From NCBI GenBank assembly GCA_022385805.1, contig MU277704.1:162138-226137 (forward strand): a stretch of 64,000 nt of DNA. The letters run 5' to 3'. Of this stretch, positions 24,203 through 36,900 are shown piece by piece. This DNA comes from Pilatotrama ljubarskyi. Lineage: Eukaryota; Basidiomycota; Agaricomycetes; Polyporales; Polyporaceae. Each line of letters starts with the position of its first letter. The stretch's first letter is position 1. The position numbers were made by a program, and so were the translations under genes. Below the pieces are notes generated by a model. That model did not search any database, was not told the origin of the DNA, and saw nothing but the letters and a program-made list of their open reading frames with translations.

Positions 24203-25539
24203 ATGGCATACTACAACACAAACAGCCAGAGTCCGCCGCCGCTGCAGCACCCGGTCCCCACCCACCCCGCCTACATCCCAGAGCCGCCAAGCACGCCCAT
24301 GTCGCCCCAGTCCTACCANNNNNNNNNNNNNNNNNNNNNNNNNNNNNNNNNNNNNNNNNNNNNNNNNNNNNNNNNNNNNNNNNNNNNNNNNNNNNNNNNN
24401 NNNNNNNNNNNNNNNNNNNNNNNNNNNNNNNNNNNNNNNNNNNNNNNNCCCCGCCAGCCCCATCCATCCGCCATCGGCCCCGCAGGTCCTGTCGACTTCT
24501 CCGCCTGGGGCCTCGACAATGCCACCGCCGCCTTTGGCATGCAGCTCGGCCACAGCGCAGTCGCAGCCGGCCAGGAGTACGTCCAGAAGAACGTATGTCC
24601 TCTCCCGTCCCCGTCCACTTCCCTCCACGCGCTCACACCCTTCCCAGCTCGGAGGCTTCATCCCCATCTCCATGCTCAAGCACCACTTCAACGTCTCAAA
24701 CTCGTACGTCCTCAACAAGATCCGCCTCCTCCTCTTCCCCTGGCGACACAGACCCTGGTCCCGCCGCGTCCTCCGCCTCGAAAACGGCCAGTCAGAGTGG
24801 GCTCCTCCCAGAGAGGACATCAACTCTCCAGACCTCTACATCCCCCGTCAGTACCTCCCCTTCTCCTTCCCAGTCCGCCCGCGCTCACTTGCTATCCAGT
24901 CATGGCCCTCGTCACATACGTCCTCCTCGCCGCCCTCCACTCCGGTCTCAACGCACGCTTCCACCCCGAGATCCTCGGCATCACCGCCTCAAAAGCCCTC
25001 GCCGTCGTCCTCCTCGACTTCCTCTTCGTCAAGTCAGGATGCTATCTCCTCAACATCCCAGTACGTCCCTGCCTCTCCACCCTTCTGCGCCACCATCCTC
25101 ACGTCGATTCTCCTCCTAGGGAGGACTCTCCAGCCAAGTCCTAGACGTACTCGCCTACGACGGCTACAAGTTTGTCGGGTACGTCCCGTCTCTCCACTCC
25201 CCCCGCGCCCTCCCTCACTCCTTCCACAGAGTCATCGTCACCCTCATAGCAAGCCTCCTCGGCTTCGGCCGCACCCTCTACCTCCTCGTCTTCCTCTACA
25301 CCTTCCTCTCCACCGCCTTCTTCCTCGTACGTCCTCCCACCTCTCTCCCTCTCATTGCCGCCGTCTTGCTGACAATCACCCACCTGAATTAGCTTCGCTC
25401 CCTGCGCTCCATGGTCCTCCCCGACGCCTCCGCAACAGCCGCTGCCGTCAACCCCTCCCAGCGCTCCCGCCGCATCACCTTCCTCTTCCTCGTCGCCGTC
25501 AGCCAGATCATCTACATGGGCGTCCTCGTCAGAGTATGA
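24203..25539 (+). CDS. YIF1: YIF1 family ER-Golgi membrane protein (contains assembly gap)
   Basis: Yif1 pairs with Yip1-type proteins in ER-to-Golgi COPII transport. The Pro/Tyr-rich cytoplasmic amino terminus (MAYYNTNSQSPPPLQ) runs into a 130-base gap of N. After it come GPAGPVDFSAWGLDNATAAFGMQLGHSA, FIPISMLKHHFNVSNSYVLNKIRLLLFPWRH, and [27 protein letters not shown] with the first of about five helices. LLDVLAYDGYKFVG-type sequence (here SQVLDVLAYDGYKFVG) and the final helix ending MGVLVRV follow. The reading frame is the same on both sides of the gap. Six or so introns of about 50-60 bp are present. Part of the amino-terminal domain is unknown because of the gap. Confidence 0.92.
24319..24448. 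other. assembly gap (130 N)
   Basis: 130 undetermined bases inside the first exon of YIF1. The frame upstream (ends PMSPQSY) and downstream (resumes PRQPHPSAIGPAG) is compatible with the stated length, but the true length is not known. Confidence 0.99.
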
Positions 25540-25961
25540 GCCTCCGACCGGATTGCATGGACGTTGTTTACAGGACAGGAGGTGTACATACCACGTACAG
25601 TGCACGGACGCGACGACGTCCGTTCGCGATGTCGCTTCACCCTCAGATCATGCACCGAACCGGATTGTATTACGGAGATGCGTACATAAGGTAAGACTCG
25701 TGCTGTCGCGCCCACCCGACGTGTCTGTTATGATGCGTACAGTAAGGGCGTAATCCCATTATAGCGTGCCGTACTGGTAGTCGTGGAGGGCGTCCCGGAT
25801 AAGGAACGAGCACTCGTAGTAAGTAATCGTAGTAGTAGTACAGTAGATGTCCGAAACGATAGCGACGGATTGTTCGAGCATCGGCGGACTGGCGGGTGTG
25901 GAGGAGCGAGGCGAAAGAAGAGGAGAGTAACGTAGCAGTGAGCGCGGCTTGTTACGTACGC
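25540..25961. terminator. convergent 3' region, YIF1 and acidic orphan
   Basis: 422 bp between facing stop codons. No gene is recognised. Confidence 0.35.
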
Positions 25962-27020
25962 TCAGGAAACAACGGTACTGGTCGATCGCGAGCGTGGGTC
26001 GTCTTCGCCGAAGCACGACCCGGCCAGGGACGTCCCACACCCGGAGTCCACGCTATACCGGCGAGTCCGCGGCCCTTCCGCCGCTGTCGAATCGGTGATG
26101 CGGTCCGCGTCCCCGCCATCGCTGGGGCTACCGACGTCCAACTCGAAACGCTCTTCATCCGAGCCATCCAACTCCGCCACGTCCGGCGAGACCCCCACAG
26201 CGGAGGCCACCGTCTCGTCCCGTTCATCCGAGTCGTCTGATCCGGAGACCCAATCCGACAGCATCTCCTCGACGGTCCACATATCCTCTTCCTCCTCTTC
26301 GGCAAGCTGCCAGAACTCCTCGTATTCCTCCCACGCAAGCTCCTCGACGAGCACGGGGCCCGGCCACGTAACCAGCATGGCCATGAACGCCTCGTCCGGT
26401 ACCTTTGGCAAGTCCTCGACGGCAGCCAAGGAGCACTCGGTGGGGCAAGGCCACGCACCCTCGGCGAAGAGCTCAGGTCGCGGGAGGATCCTGTCCCCAG
26501 CCTCCGGGAAGACGTATGACGGCCCCGAATGGGCTCGCGCCCACGCCCTCGCCTCTGGGATGAGCGGGAGGCACGCGTGATAGAGGTCGTCGACCGGCGC
26601 CTTGTCGTCGTCATCATGATCGTCGTCGTCGTTCCCATCGTCCTCCGCATCGGTAATCGCTTCTCCATCCTCGTCCGAGTCGGAGTCGCCTTCCCACACA
26701 CGGCCTTCTCCGAGGAATACGTCGCCGCCCCTTGGTGACCGCAGTGCTTCCCGGGGATGGATCAGCGGCGGCAATCTCGTCCGGAACGCGCCCACGACGG
26801 CATAGAAGTGTGTGTCCCGGACTGGCACCGCCGCCACGACCTCCTCGTCGCGCGCGAAGAGTTCCTCGTGGACCAAGTCCTCGATCTTCGCACCCCACCG
26901 GCCCGCCGTCTGCGCATCCTGCCACGCGTCCGCTCCCGGGTCCGCCGAGTCCAGACTCGAGCCTGAGAAGCGTACCACGTCCGTCCGAACTCCAGTGTAT
27001 CCTCGCCCATCCGTGTTCAT
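25962..27020 (-). CDS. acidic orphan protein, 352 residues
   Basis: Single-exon frame starting MNTDGRGYTGVRTDVVRF (start codon 27018-27020). I do not recognise the family. Residues about 25-90 look folded (WGAKIEDLVHEELFARDEEV, THFYAVVGAFRTRLPPLIHP). An Asp-dominated tract of about 30 residues follows (about 111-140). Then comes a moderately conserved-looking block with CPTECSLAAVEDLPKVPDEAF and LVTWPGPVLVEELAWEEY. The tail is Glu-, Asp- and Ser-rich and ends SRSTSTVVS. No signal peptide or membrane helix is seen. A TATAAAG box lies 133 bp upstream. Codon use matches the neighbouring genes, so it is probably real. Function is unknown. Confidence 0.7.
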   Translation of the reverse strand: MNTDGRGYTGVRTDVVRFSGSSLDSADPGADAWQDAQTAGRWGAKIEDLVHEELFARDEEVVAAVPVRDTHFYAVVGAFRTRLPPLIHPREALRSPRGGDVFLGEGRVWEGDSDSDEDGEAITDAEDDGNDDDDHDDDDKAPVDDLYHACLPLIPEARAWARAHSGPSYVFPEAGDRILPRPELFAEGAWPCPTECSLAAVEDLPKVPDEAFMAMLVTWPGPVLVEELAWEEYEEFWQLAEEEEEDMWTVEEMLSDWVSGSDDSDERDETVASAVGVSPDVAELDGSDEERFELDVGSPSDGGDADRITDSTAAEGPRTRRYSVDSGCGTSLAGSCFGEDDPRSRSTSTVVS

Positions 27021-27152
27021 GGCGTAGCGATGACCTCTGTCGGAGATACGGGCGATTCAAACGGTCTGGAAGGGGGCGCACCCGAGGGCGGGCATGTGGT
27101 CGAACCCGGATGAGCTCGTATAGCGTCGTCCATGGCGAGCGCACCCGCGTGC

Positions 27153-27159
27153 CTTTATA
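27153..27159 (-). promoter_or_regulatory. TATA box of the acidic orphan gene
   Basis: TATAAAG read on the minus strand, about 133 bases upstream of the start codon at 27020. Confidence 0.5.
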
Positions 27160-28128
27160 CCTCGCCTGCGCGGAGGTACCGCCGCGCTCACAAAGACGCG
27201 AGCCTGAAAGCTATCAAACACGTTCAGCGCGATGAGTGAAGGCGGCCTCCGGCAATGAAGTGGTGCTGCTCACCAGTTGCGAATTCAGCTTTGGCTTCTC
27301 CGAGCCGCGAAAGGCGAGGAGGGGCGAAAGGGCCTCCACAAAGGCGGCCCTCCTGGGCGGTGGGAGGAGAACAGCATGAACTCGAACCACCACAATGGGA
27401 CCGAAAGGAGTGCACAGCCACCGCGGTCTTGAATGGCTCGCACGAATGCGAAGCGGTGAGTGAGATGAGAGGTTTGTCTGTCAGACGGGCGGATTGCAGC
27501 GAGTCGTAACTGTGGGACGGCGGGGTCCCCATGATGCTGTTCTCGTCGGTCGCTGGAGTGAGGCGGAGGAAGTATATGGGGTTGAGAGGCTCGACCGGAG
27601 GTGTTCAATGCTCATGTCCTCGAATTTGCAGAGGGTTCTTATACCTCTCGCGGGGACGTGGCTAAGTTGCCTCGGGCGAGCTGACGCGTCGCCGTCTCAG
27701 GTCGCTTGGACAGCCGAGCGGCCACAGGGGATACTAACCATTGTCACTCGCCGGCACAATAGCCGCTCTAGGGCGTCGTCACGGCCGGACTCCATCCCGA
27801 CTCATAAGCGGACTGAACCAGGCGGTGCGGACAAAGCAGCCACACCGTACTGCGCTTTTTCTGACAAAGGACCGGCTCCACCAATAAGTAGGCCGCGTCA
27901 CGGTCAATCAGTAAGCTGCACTTGCCTGGGAGGGTGTGTGGGGCGTGCGCGCATATGGATTCAAACGACACCCCGCTTAAGGTCTCAGGTAGGCTACAGA
28001 TACGGGGCCACTTGCATCTCCTGGTAGAGATATGTCGATATGCGACAGGTGAAGCATGATTTACAATGGTATAACATACATACTCAAGATAGGTTGTCCG
28101 TGACACCCGCGAGTCAGGCAGCGCACCG
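27160..28128. other. intergenic, DNA2 3' side to acidic orphan
   Basis: About 1 kb. Overlapping open frames on both strands at 27224-27608 show no recognisable domain and I do not call them. The DNA2 3' untranslated region must lie at the right end. Confidence 0.4.
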
Positions 28129-31100
28129 TCACTTGTGCGCATTCACCACATCCCTCAGTAACGGCCGTCCCTTCAGGATACTCTCCTCGGTAGCCCCAAC
28201 GTTCTTGCTCCTCTTCACGCTCCCTTTCCCGTTGTCTTGGGCCTTTCCCGCCCTAGACGGGACGTCCGAAGCCATCTCCTCCGCTGACCGTTTCCTCGGC
28301 ATGACGCCGGAAAAGTCGTGCATGAGGTGAGCGTCCGGAGGGAGCGTCAGGATCCAGCCTCGACTGTCCATGAGCTCGAAGAACTCGGCCAGGAGCGGCG
28401 TACCCTGCAGAGTCTTGCGCGAGCCGATGATGACAAGCTTTGACCGCGCGCGGGTGAAGGAGACATTCATCCTGCGCCAGTCCTTCACGAGCTCCCCAAT
28501 CTGCGCACACAGATGAGCAACACAACCATCACCAAGCAACAAAAGAGGACATACGAAGCCATCCTCGTTCGAGCGCACCATCGAGATGATGATGCAGTCC
28601 TTGTCCCGGCCCTGGCTGCGATCGGCAGTGAGCATCTCCAGCTCCTTGCGGTCTTGCAGCAAGTACGAGAGGAGTTTGAGCTGCTGCCTGTACAGCGAGA
28701 TGACGCCGATCTGATCCTGTCCGACACCGCAGCCAAGGAGGCACTCGGTCACCTGGTAGACGAGCTCTGCTTCGACCTTGTTCTCGACGAGATCCCCCAC
28801 TCGCGAGTCGCGTGCAGGGACCTGGTCCGTGTCGACAAAGACCGCCTTGCAGCTGTAGATGTTGTGGTCTCGTGAGTCTGAAGCCAACGCTGGCCGCCAC
28901 CAAGGCCTACCTCTCGCTCACGAGCTTCTTCATCCAGCAACCGGTCTCTTGACACCTCGACTTCGTATGCAAGAAGCTCAAGAATTTCTCGTTTGGTAGC
29001 GACAGGGTGCGTCGAGCGACCTCGTCCGAGCCGCACTTCAGGCGGTCGCTGTAGATGAGCTTGTTCGAAAGCAGCATGATGTCTGAGTTCATGCGATATT
29101 GGTGGGTCAGGTCGACCACGGCTTCTGGATGCGCGTCGGAGAGTCGCCGGAAGAGCGAGACCTCGAGACCCCCTTTCCGCGCTGCCTTGTTCCTGACCTG
29201 CAAGGGAGATTGAACCCTGACACTCCAGTAAGAACAAAGGGCTTACCAGAGGAGGCAGCTGGAAATGGTCGCCGACGAGGACGAATTTTTCGGCAAACCG
29301 TAGAGGGCCGAGGCAGGTGGGCAACGTGATCTGAGAGGCCTCGTCGACGATGCAGTAATCAAAGGTTCGTCTGGAGAACAGCGGGCTGGTGGGCACAAAG
29401 GTTAAGGAATCGCTTTCGCGGGAGACGTCACGGCGCAGCCTACTTACTGGTCGATAGAAAGACAGGTCGTCGCGACGACGGGCGGAGACATGACCTGCTG
29501 TTCCAGTTGTTCAATCGTCTTGGCAAGCGGTCTCGCAGCCAGGGTATGCTTCTGAATGGCGGGATGGATCTAGGACGCAGTGGGTGGATTAGAGAGTGAA
29601 GCGTGGTGGAAAGAGGACCGCGTACCTTGTCGAGATTTCCTAGGCGCAGGATTCCGAAGTCCGCATCGTCCAGCTTCGACAAGATCGTGTCGACAGCCGA
29701 GTGCGTGTACGACGAGAGCAAAACCGTCTTGCCGGCTTTCACGAGCTCCTTGATTATGGCAGCGATCACCGTCGTCTTCCCCGTCCCAGGCATACCCAAC
29801 ACGAGCGCATAGTCCTGTGCACAGAGCACCTTGCGCAAGGCGCGCCGCTGGTCGTCATTCAACTGCCTCGTCACCTCCGCCGAGACCGTCACTAGGTTGT
29901 CATCTGAGAAGCGCGGCTTCGCGAGGTTCACGACGAGTTCGAGACGGCGCGAATCACCGCCCGCATAGAACAGCTGCGCGAGGTTGTCCCGTATGCGGCC
30001 CATCCCGCCGAACAGTTCGTCCTTGTCGATGCGGAACACCACCTGGTCCATGAACCCGCCCCGCTTGTGACATAACCGGTCCGCAATGAGACCCTCGTCT
30101 AGTTCGTGGTCGACACCAACGACCGCCGCATCGGGCTCGAGCTCCGTGACGAATCCCCGAGCCAGAGCGAGCAAATCGGGCTCGACTGACACGGTCACTG
30201 CGTCCCCGACGGATATGTGCCCGCTGAGCAAAGACGCGCCTCCCGAGCCACTTCTCACGAAGCGGTAGGTCCATTGGTGAATCTTGCGCTCCTTCTGAGT
30301 GGTGGGCTTCATCGAAGCTTGAGGGCGATACGACGCGTCGATGATCATCCGGCCGAAGCATTTGCCCTTCTCTTCGCGCTCGTCTGCAGACATCGTCCAT
30401 AACTCCTTCCTGAAGCGCACGAGGTCCTTCTCTTCAAGAGAGATGAGGGCTTCCCACTGCTTGAAGAAGGCGGCCTGCTCGCGCGTGAGATGGCCAGTCT
30501 TCAGGTCGTAGATGTCCGCGATCTCCGAGTCACAATCGTCTGTCTCTTCCACGGCCTGCAAGATCCACATTAGAGACCTGCAGCTCACACTGGAGAGTGA
30601 AGTAGACGTACCTTGCGGTACAGCATGCAAGTATCCAGTACGTAGCACTTGCCACAAACCCTTCTATCGTCAGCAGAAGGGGGCAAGAATTGTTCGACCT
30701 CTGGGACCATGCCCCATTCATCCAGTTCCTCGTCCTCCAACCCCGATAGTTGAGCTGTCGCCCTGAGCCTGCGCATCATGTACCCCGCCATCTCGTTCCT
30801 TAGAACCAGCAATGCTCGGATCTCGTTCCTTGCAGCGGGAACGCGGACGACCTCCTCGCTCTGGGTGTAATACAGCAGACCACTGGGCACGTCCGTCCCG
30901 TACCGCTCAGCCATGAGAAGGGTATAGAGCATGGTCTGTGCGCGATGCTCCATCCCGGCCACGGCGCGACCCGTCTTGATCTCGAAGGGCATGGGCGACG
31001 AGTGCTTCTTGACTTGAGGTGCGGTGCGCGCGAAGGGTGTACTCGCATCGTCGACGTCGTGCACCACAGCTTCTACTGACGCGTCGATTTTTCCCTTGAG

Positions 31101-32493
31101 ACCATAAGTTGGCGACCATATGTCTTCTTCCACATCGTAGAGCTTTGATATTGCCAGGAGAGACGTTTCGCCGCGCCCCGCTCTGGTGTTCGTCAAGAAC
31201 GCCTCGGGCTATATAAAGTGTTGACACGGCGACATCGAGAGAGAGTAGGACGCCTACCTTCGGTGCTGAGGCCATATACTTCTCCGCGAAGACCTTAAGA
31301 CCCTTCGCCCTCGTCTTGACCTCAATGATAGCCTGATCTATCCCCATGTCTATCCTCAAAAGCTCGCCCAGGCCCCGTTGGGCGACCTCTGAGATCTGCT
31401 TCTCGATGAACTTGTCGTCCCATCGAGACACGCTCAGACACGTTTGCATCACCTCATGGAGCATATTACCCCATATGAGAGATGGGGTCACATCCGAGCT
31501 CGAGCGGACCATCTGGGAGAGGAGGGGCTTCCTCAAGCACTGCGACGCATTTGAGAGAGAAGTGGCAGTCAGGAGGATGTCCGGATGGTGGATGAAGAGG
31601 TTATGCTTGGAGCAGACCGTGAGGGTCTGAGTCTGTGCATTGAGGCGAGAGTTGCCCGAGGTCGTCGTCCACTCCCCGATCACACTGATGGTGTCCCCTG
31701 AAATTCAAAGCATGAGAGAAAGCCGAGTAATGATAGTGATGGGTACACGTACCAACGCGGACTTCTGCGCGGGACCAGTCATCACGCAGGATTACTGCGC
31801 GGGGATCCTTGGATGGCACGACGCTAACAGAAAGAACCTACGCGTATCTTATCAGCACAGAATTTGCTCAGGTCGGATACAGTGGCTAAGCGAGGCCAGA
31901 GGCGAAGGCGCGACACACGCCTGCTGGCTAGCCAGCTAGGGGAAGGATAGTGCAGAGCTCAGATAGGGCAAAGAGTTACCTTCTCGAAGCGGCCGGAAGC
32001 AAACCGATCCTCGACGGCCTTCACGATGCAACGTGTAGCCGGATCACGTTTGCTCTTGTCTTCGGACACGCTGAACCTGGAGCGCTGAGGAGAACGCGTC
32101 AGACTTTTGTTTGACTGCAAGAGAGGGAATGGCTTGTACCTTGGGTCTCACAGGACTGCTCTTGCGAGGCGTGAGACAGTCAGAGTTCATGTCGTCCCAG
32201 TCCCAATCTTCGACGCCGTCCATGAGAGCATCAAAGTCAACGTTCTCCGCCACATACACCGGGTGCGGGCGTTTTGGCGAGTGGACCACTGGGGCGGGCC
32301 TCGCGTGCACTCCGCGAAGCGAGCCATTGAACTTGGACGCGCGTGGAGGCGTGCGTGGCTTGGGAGCGGTGGCGCGTGGACGCGAGGGGGAGGACGAGGG
32401 AAGGGGGCGCGAGAGAGGTGCGCTGTCGAACTCGGAGAAGAGGGAGTCGAGGAAGTTGGCCTCCTCCACCTCTGTCCTCGACACTGGCGGCAT
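28129..32493 (-). CDS. DNA2: DNA replication ATP-dependent helicase/nuclease DNA2
   Basis: Flap nuclease/helicase for Okazaki-fragment maturation and DNA end resection. The start at 32491-32493 gives [20 protein letters not shown], a disordered amino terminus with [19 protein letters not shown]. The nuclease domain shows an OB-like start ([17 protein letters not shown]), [15 protein letters not shown], and the catalytic segment PFEIKTGRA. The four Fe-S cysteines are split as usual: SQCLRKPLL far upstream, then [10 protein letters not shown]. The helicase domain has Walker [10 protein letters not shown], Walker B VDEASQI and GDHFQLPPL. Downstream motifs are [37 protein letters not shown] and [16 protein letters not shown]. 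At least eight short introns are present. The basic carboxyl tail ([18 protein letters not shown]) probably aids nuclear import. Confidence 0.95.
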
Positions 32494-33982
32494 GGTCCCC
32501 TGTGCTGGCTGGTGTCGGAGTCGTGGTGGACGCGTGTGTGCCAGCGCTTCACGTCAACAGCGCGCTCGCGTTCTTTGCCGCTGTTGTTTGTTATGGGCGC
32601 GATCACGTGAATCGCTCCCCTCCGACTGCATGGAGAAACACCGGCAACATCATCGCCAGCTCCAGACCCTCCGACCGTACATGTCCTGGTTCATTGGCGA
32701 GACATTGCATCTTTGGTGGCAACACAAACGCTGAGGCGCCCTGACACTGTCAATGGTCCTGCTATCTGAGGACCTCTGTCTTGGGGGTGCATCATGCATG
32801 CCCTGACTCCTTCAGATCTCGCGGACAAGGGTTTGTTGTAAATGTGCCACACAACATTTCCTCATTCTTGCACCGAACGGCTTTAGTGTGCAACAAAACA
32901 ATTTGACGTGGATTCGGTATCTGGGCATGGGTAGTCACGACATAGTCGTTGGACGTAGAGGGTTCGTAACAGGGCTCGTATCATGCATTTCGTTTATCAT
33001 CATGTGTCTCGGTTTATAACAGCATTATCACAACATTGGCATGGTCGGCCCAAAGGCACGACCAGCGCTGTCGAAAGAGCGACGTGAACGAAGGGAGGAC
33101 GCCGAAAGCAACCGCTCCCCGTCGAACAAGCCGGCTTCCCTCGTGCTCTTTCGCACTTTGTGTCAACGACACAAAGGCCATGCGAGCAAACATGGGAATG
33201 TCCTGCTACGTGTCAGCATGGTCGGGGTGATGGAGCAGATCGAACGACATACCATTGACACGACACTGCAGGTTCGGTACAGCAGGCATGGTCCCAATGT
33301 ACGCATCGGGGACAAACAAGGCGTGAAGGCATACTGTAAATTTGCCAAGAAGCGCCTCACCTGTGTGACAAACATGCGCGAAGGTGGCTGATATTCTGTT
33401 TGCTCACCTTTCGACTTCAGATAATAGTTTGGCAGTGGCAGACCCTCCGGCTCATAGATGAGTGACACCGGAGAAAGGGTTGCCGCAAGCCAGCTCGTCC
33501 CTTGACGTCGGAGGACACACGGACACTTGCCAGGTCGGGAGGGACTTCTGCTCATGGCGCAATCTATGCATCCACAAGTCCATGCCGCATTCACCTACCA
33601 TCCTATAAGCAGTCAGACACGCACCCTGCGGTCATGACGCAACAGCGATGCAAACGCAGCAGTCATGCAGAGCTGAGTACGCACACGCCCAGGGCACGAG
33701 ACCTCTCAGTATAATCATGTGACATTCACGTGACCCCGTCTAGCGACCCTCGATCAGAGGTTGCCATACGAGGACGTGGTCACCGGTCAGTGACTACAGT
33801 ACATATGAGCTACATGAACAAACAGAGCAGCCAGAGGGTGCTCAGCGCTCATCTCCAAGGAGACGGAACACACTTGGTGGTTATACTGCACATTACTTAT
33901 TACAGATATATATCTATCCAGTGTCGTAAAAATAAGCACGAAGCAAAGCACGAAATCAGTAGTAGAACATATGCTTGTTTTA
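32494..33982. other. about 1.5 kb intergenic region, DNA2 to MTC5
   Basis: Holds the DNA2 promoter on the left and the MTC5 3' end on the right. I see several short frames but no recognisable domain, tRNA or repeat pair. Confidence 0.4.
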
Positions 33983-36900
33983 TCATGCACCCTGCATGAT
34001 AGGAGACAGCACGACCATGCCGTCCGACAACGGCTCGAAAGTAGGTAGCGCGCAGAAGCAGCCGCATCCGGTCGCACAAGCTGGGTCTCCCCGCGCTTTC
34101 CAGCACTTCATGTGGTTCACATGAAGGCACTTGGAGCACACATGGAAGAGCCCTGTAAAACGGTCAGTCTGAGTCGACCTCACGCGATGAGTCAACGTAC
34201 CTTTGATCGCCAAGCGACATATTGAGCAACGAGCAGGCAGACGACTTCCGCAAGGCGCGCAGATCGTGACACCAGCTTCGCCCTCGTGACCGCACTTCTC
34301 GCAAGGGCGAAGGTAGCCTACGCATACCGATCAGAAAAGACCAAGACATCGCCTTCAGGGGTCACTGACCTACAGGCGACGAGTACAGCGTCTCGTCAGC
34401 GATAGTAGTATCCCCGGCCAGCGCTCGGATGTCGCTCTCCACGAGCTTCATCAGCTCGCTTCGCTTCACAGGGAGCTCCCAAGCGAGCAGCATCTCCGCA
34501 TAAGAGAGGACATGGCACAGAAGCTGGCTGCGTAACTCCGCGGACAAGAACGGTCTGCGAATCATGAACGACACTCGTCAGATATCATGCCTGCCTACGA
34601 GTGCGCAGAGACTCACGTAGACGGCCTCGCCTCCGCCGCCGCATGGAACGTGATACGCCTCTTCTCCGAGATCGGCGCCCCGCGAGTGACCACTTGAGAG
34701 AACGTCGGCCGCCTCTTGGACGCGTACATCATGCCAGATATGACTGAAGAGCCCGACGTCCCCCACGAAGAGTTCGCGATAGGCGAGTTAGACGACTGAC
34801 GCACTGACTCGCGTTTGATCGTTGCTCGTCGGTTGCCCGTGTATGTCGCCTGCTGCTGTTTTCCACCTTCAGGAGTGGTCGCCGACGCCGTCTTCACACC
34901 TATAGTGCATCGTCAACGAGGCACAGCACAAAGAGGCGCACAGACACGAACCAGATACAAACTGCCGCACACCGCTGTTATAGATCAAACTCGACCACGA
35001 TCCCTTTGATGAGGAAGGGGAAGCCATAGCAGGCGCATGCCCTCCCGGGGTATGCATCGGGGTCGGAGACTGGGAAGTGTCGGGCGAGAGAGGGCTGCCC
35101 TGCCTTTGCCGACGAGGGTCGAAGTACTCAAGACTTATCTTCCGTGACGCGATGAGACCCCCAGGCGACGGCGAGACCGATGAGATCCGCGTCCGTCCAC
35201 TGGGCTGTTCCTCCGTTTCTACGTGGAGAGTTGAGGTAAGAATATCCATACGCCACTGCACGCAACGCACCTAACGGGAAAGTGCGCAGAAGCAGGACCG
35301 ACAGGAAAACAAGCATCTGGATATTCCGCTCTGCCAAAAGCTCCTCGTAACTGTAAGAAGTCAGCGCCCGCCACCTTCCGGCCGTGAGATCAACTCACAG
35401 CTTCATTCCCAATGCAGCGATCAAAGGGTTCACGACGCCATGCGTCAGTGAGACCTTATCATCCGAATTCCTACTGGCGAGGACCTGCAGCATCTTGAAC
35501 ACCCTCTCATGATCGTTCCTCCCGAGCGTCCGGGCAATTCCTGCATTCAGAGCGTATATCTCGGGCAAGTCTCCTTTCAAAAGATAGGCGGCAGCCGCGC
35601 CTGTATCCGGTAGCCCAAGCAAGCTCTCGGGGCTCTTGATATACACCGTATACACGCTGCTCCGCCTCGTAGCCAACAACGAGTACTGCGAAGGTATGTC
35701 CTCGATCTGGCGCGACTGGTCTGACACGCGTCGGGGCTTGCTCGACGACTGCGAGCCGTACGAGGAAAACATGAATAGACTGTCCATGATCCGCAGCACG
35801 TTGTCCACGTTGTTCGCGTCTTCGCCCCGCTTGCGCTCGACTGACTGGGGCTGACGATCATGAGCTGCGGACGTCAGGCGGCGCACTGCATCCGAGAGCA
35901 GCGCAGGCGACTGAAAGATCCGCGGCGCAGCGTCCGGATGGCGGGAAGCCACAGAGGGAGATAGAGAGATCTCGCGCAGGGGGTTGCGCACGATACGCGG
36001 GGGAGCGTTGTCGAAGCAGACCAGTTGGCCTAGAATGCGTAATCAGTCATAACGATAGGTCAAGGATACCCGGACCCACCATTTGCGCTGAAGACACCCT
36101 GAGAGGTCCTAGGCTCAGCCAGATTCTTGTCGTTTCTCAACGAGGCGAACGCATTGTCCGACTTCTTCGTCGCGCTTGCCTCATCCTCAGACGAGGACTC
36201 GGAGTCGATCGCAGCGTGGCGTGCGCTGTCCTCTAGCTGGTCACCAAACAGCAGGAACCTGAGACACTTCTCCAAGCATGGCCTCTGCGTCTCACGAATC
36301 TCTCGCAACCTACGCAAAATGTAGGCGCGCTGCTTCATTGAGATCAAAGGACTCCGCTCTAAGTCAACGCCCGGGATACCGTACGGGTTGTTGAGTTGCG
36401 AATAATCGCGCGGGAAAGTGAACGTCACCCGCAGGAATACAGACGTGGATTCGCCCCATGGACCCTGGAGGCCGAACGTACAAGTCCGCTTCTTGAAGTC
36501 GGCCTGGCATCAAAGGATCAATATCTCATCATCCATGGATTGTCTCGGAATGCACCTTCTCGAGCTTGAGCTTTGGGGAGTTCAGCTTGTTCACAGCAGA
36601 CGTGATCCTATCGAGTTGCTGGTCAGCACGCAAATGAGCCGGCAAGCAGCCCCGACGAACTCCTCATTCAGCAATAGCGAAGGCTCGGTGTACTGCTCCT
36701 CGCCCCTATCCCTGCTCAACTCCCTGTCTTGTGTCCTCGAGGCCCGCGACATTGAATGATCCAATGCAGACGCCGGCCTTGAGTTCGAGCTGAGCCTCGA
36801 GACGGTCCCGCTATGTCCCCCGCTTCCCCGACCGGAGCTCACATCGCGGGGTTGCTCGACCTTGACGCCGGACTGCCATTGTAACTGCGAGATGGGCTTC

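Noticed and set aside
23832..25694. 620-codon plus-strand frame spanning the C9-methyltransferase start, the N gap and YIF1
   Set aside because: It runs through the gap and through YIF1 introns in the wrong frame. Its product is Pro/Arg/Ser low complexity.
27224..27608. Overlapping open frames on both strands of about 80-107 codons
   Set aside because: No domain, no consistent splice sites and equal coding appearance on both strands, so not called as a gene.
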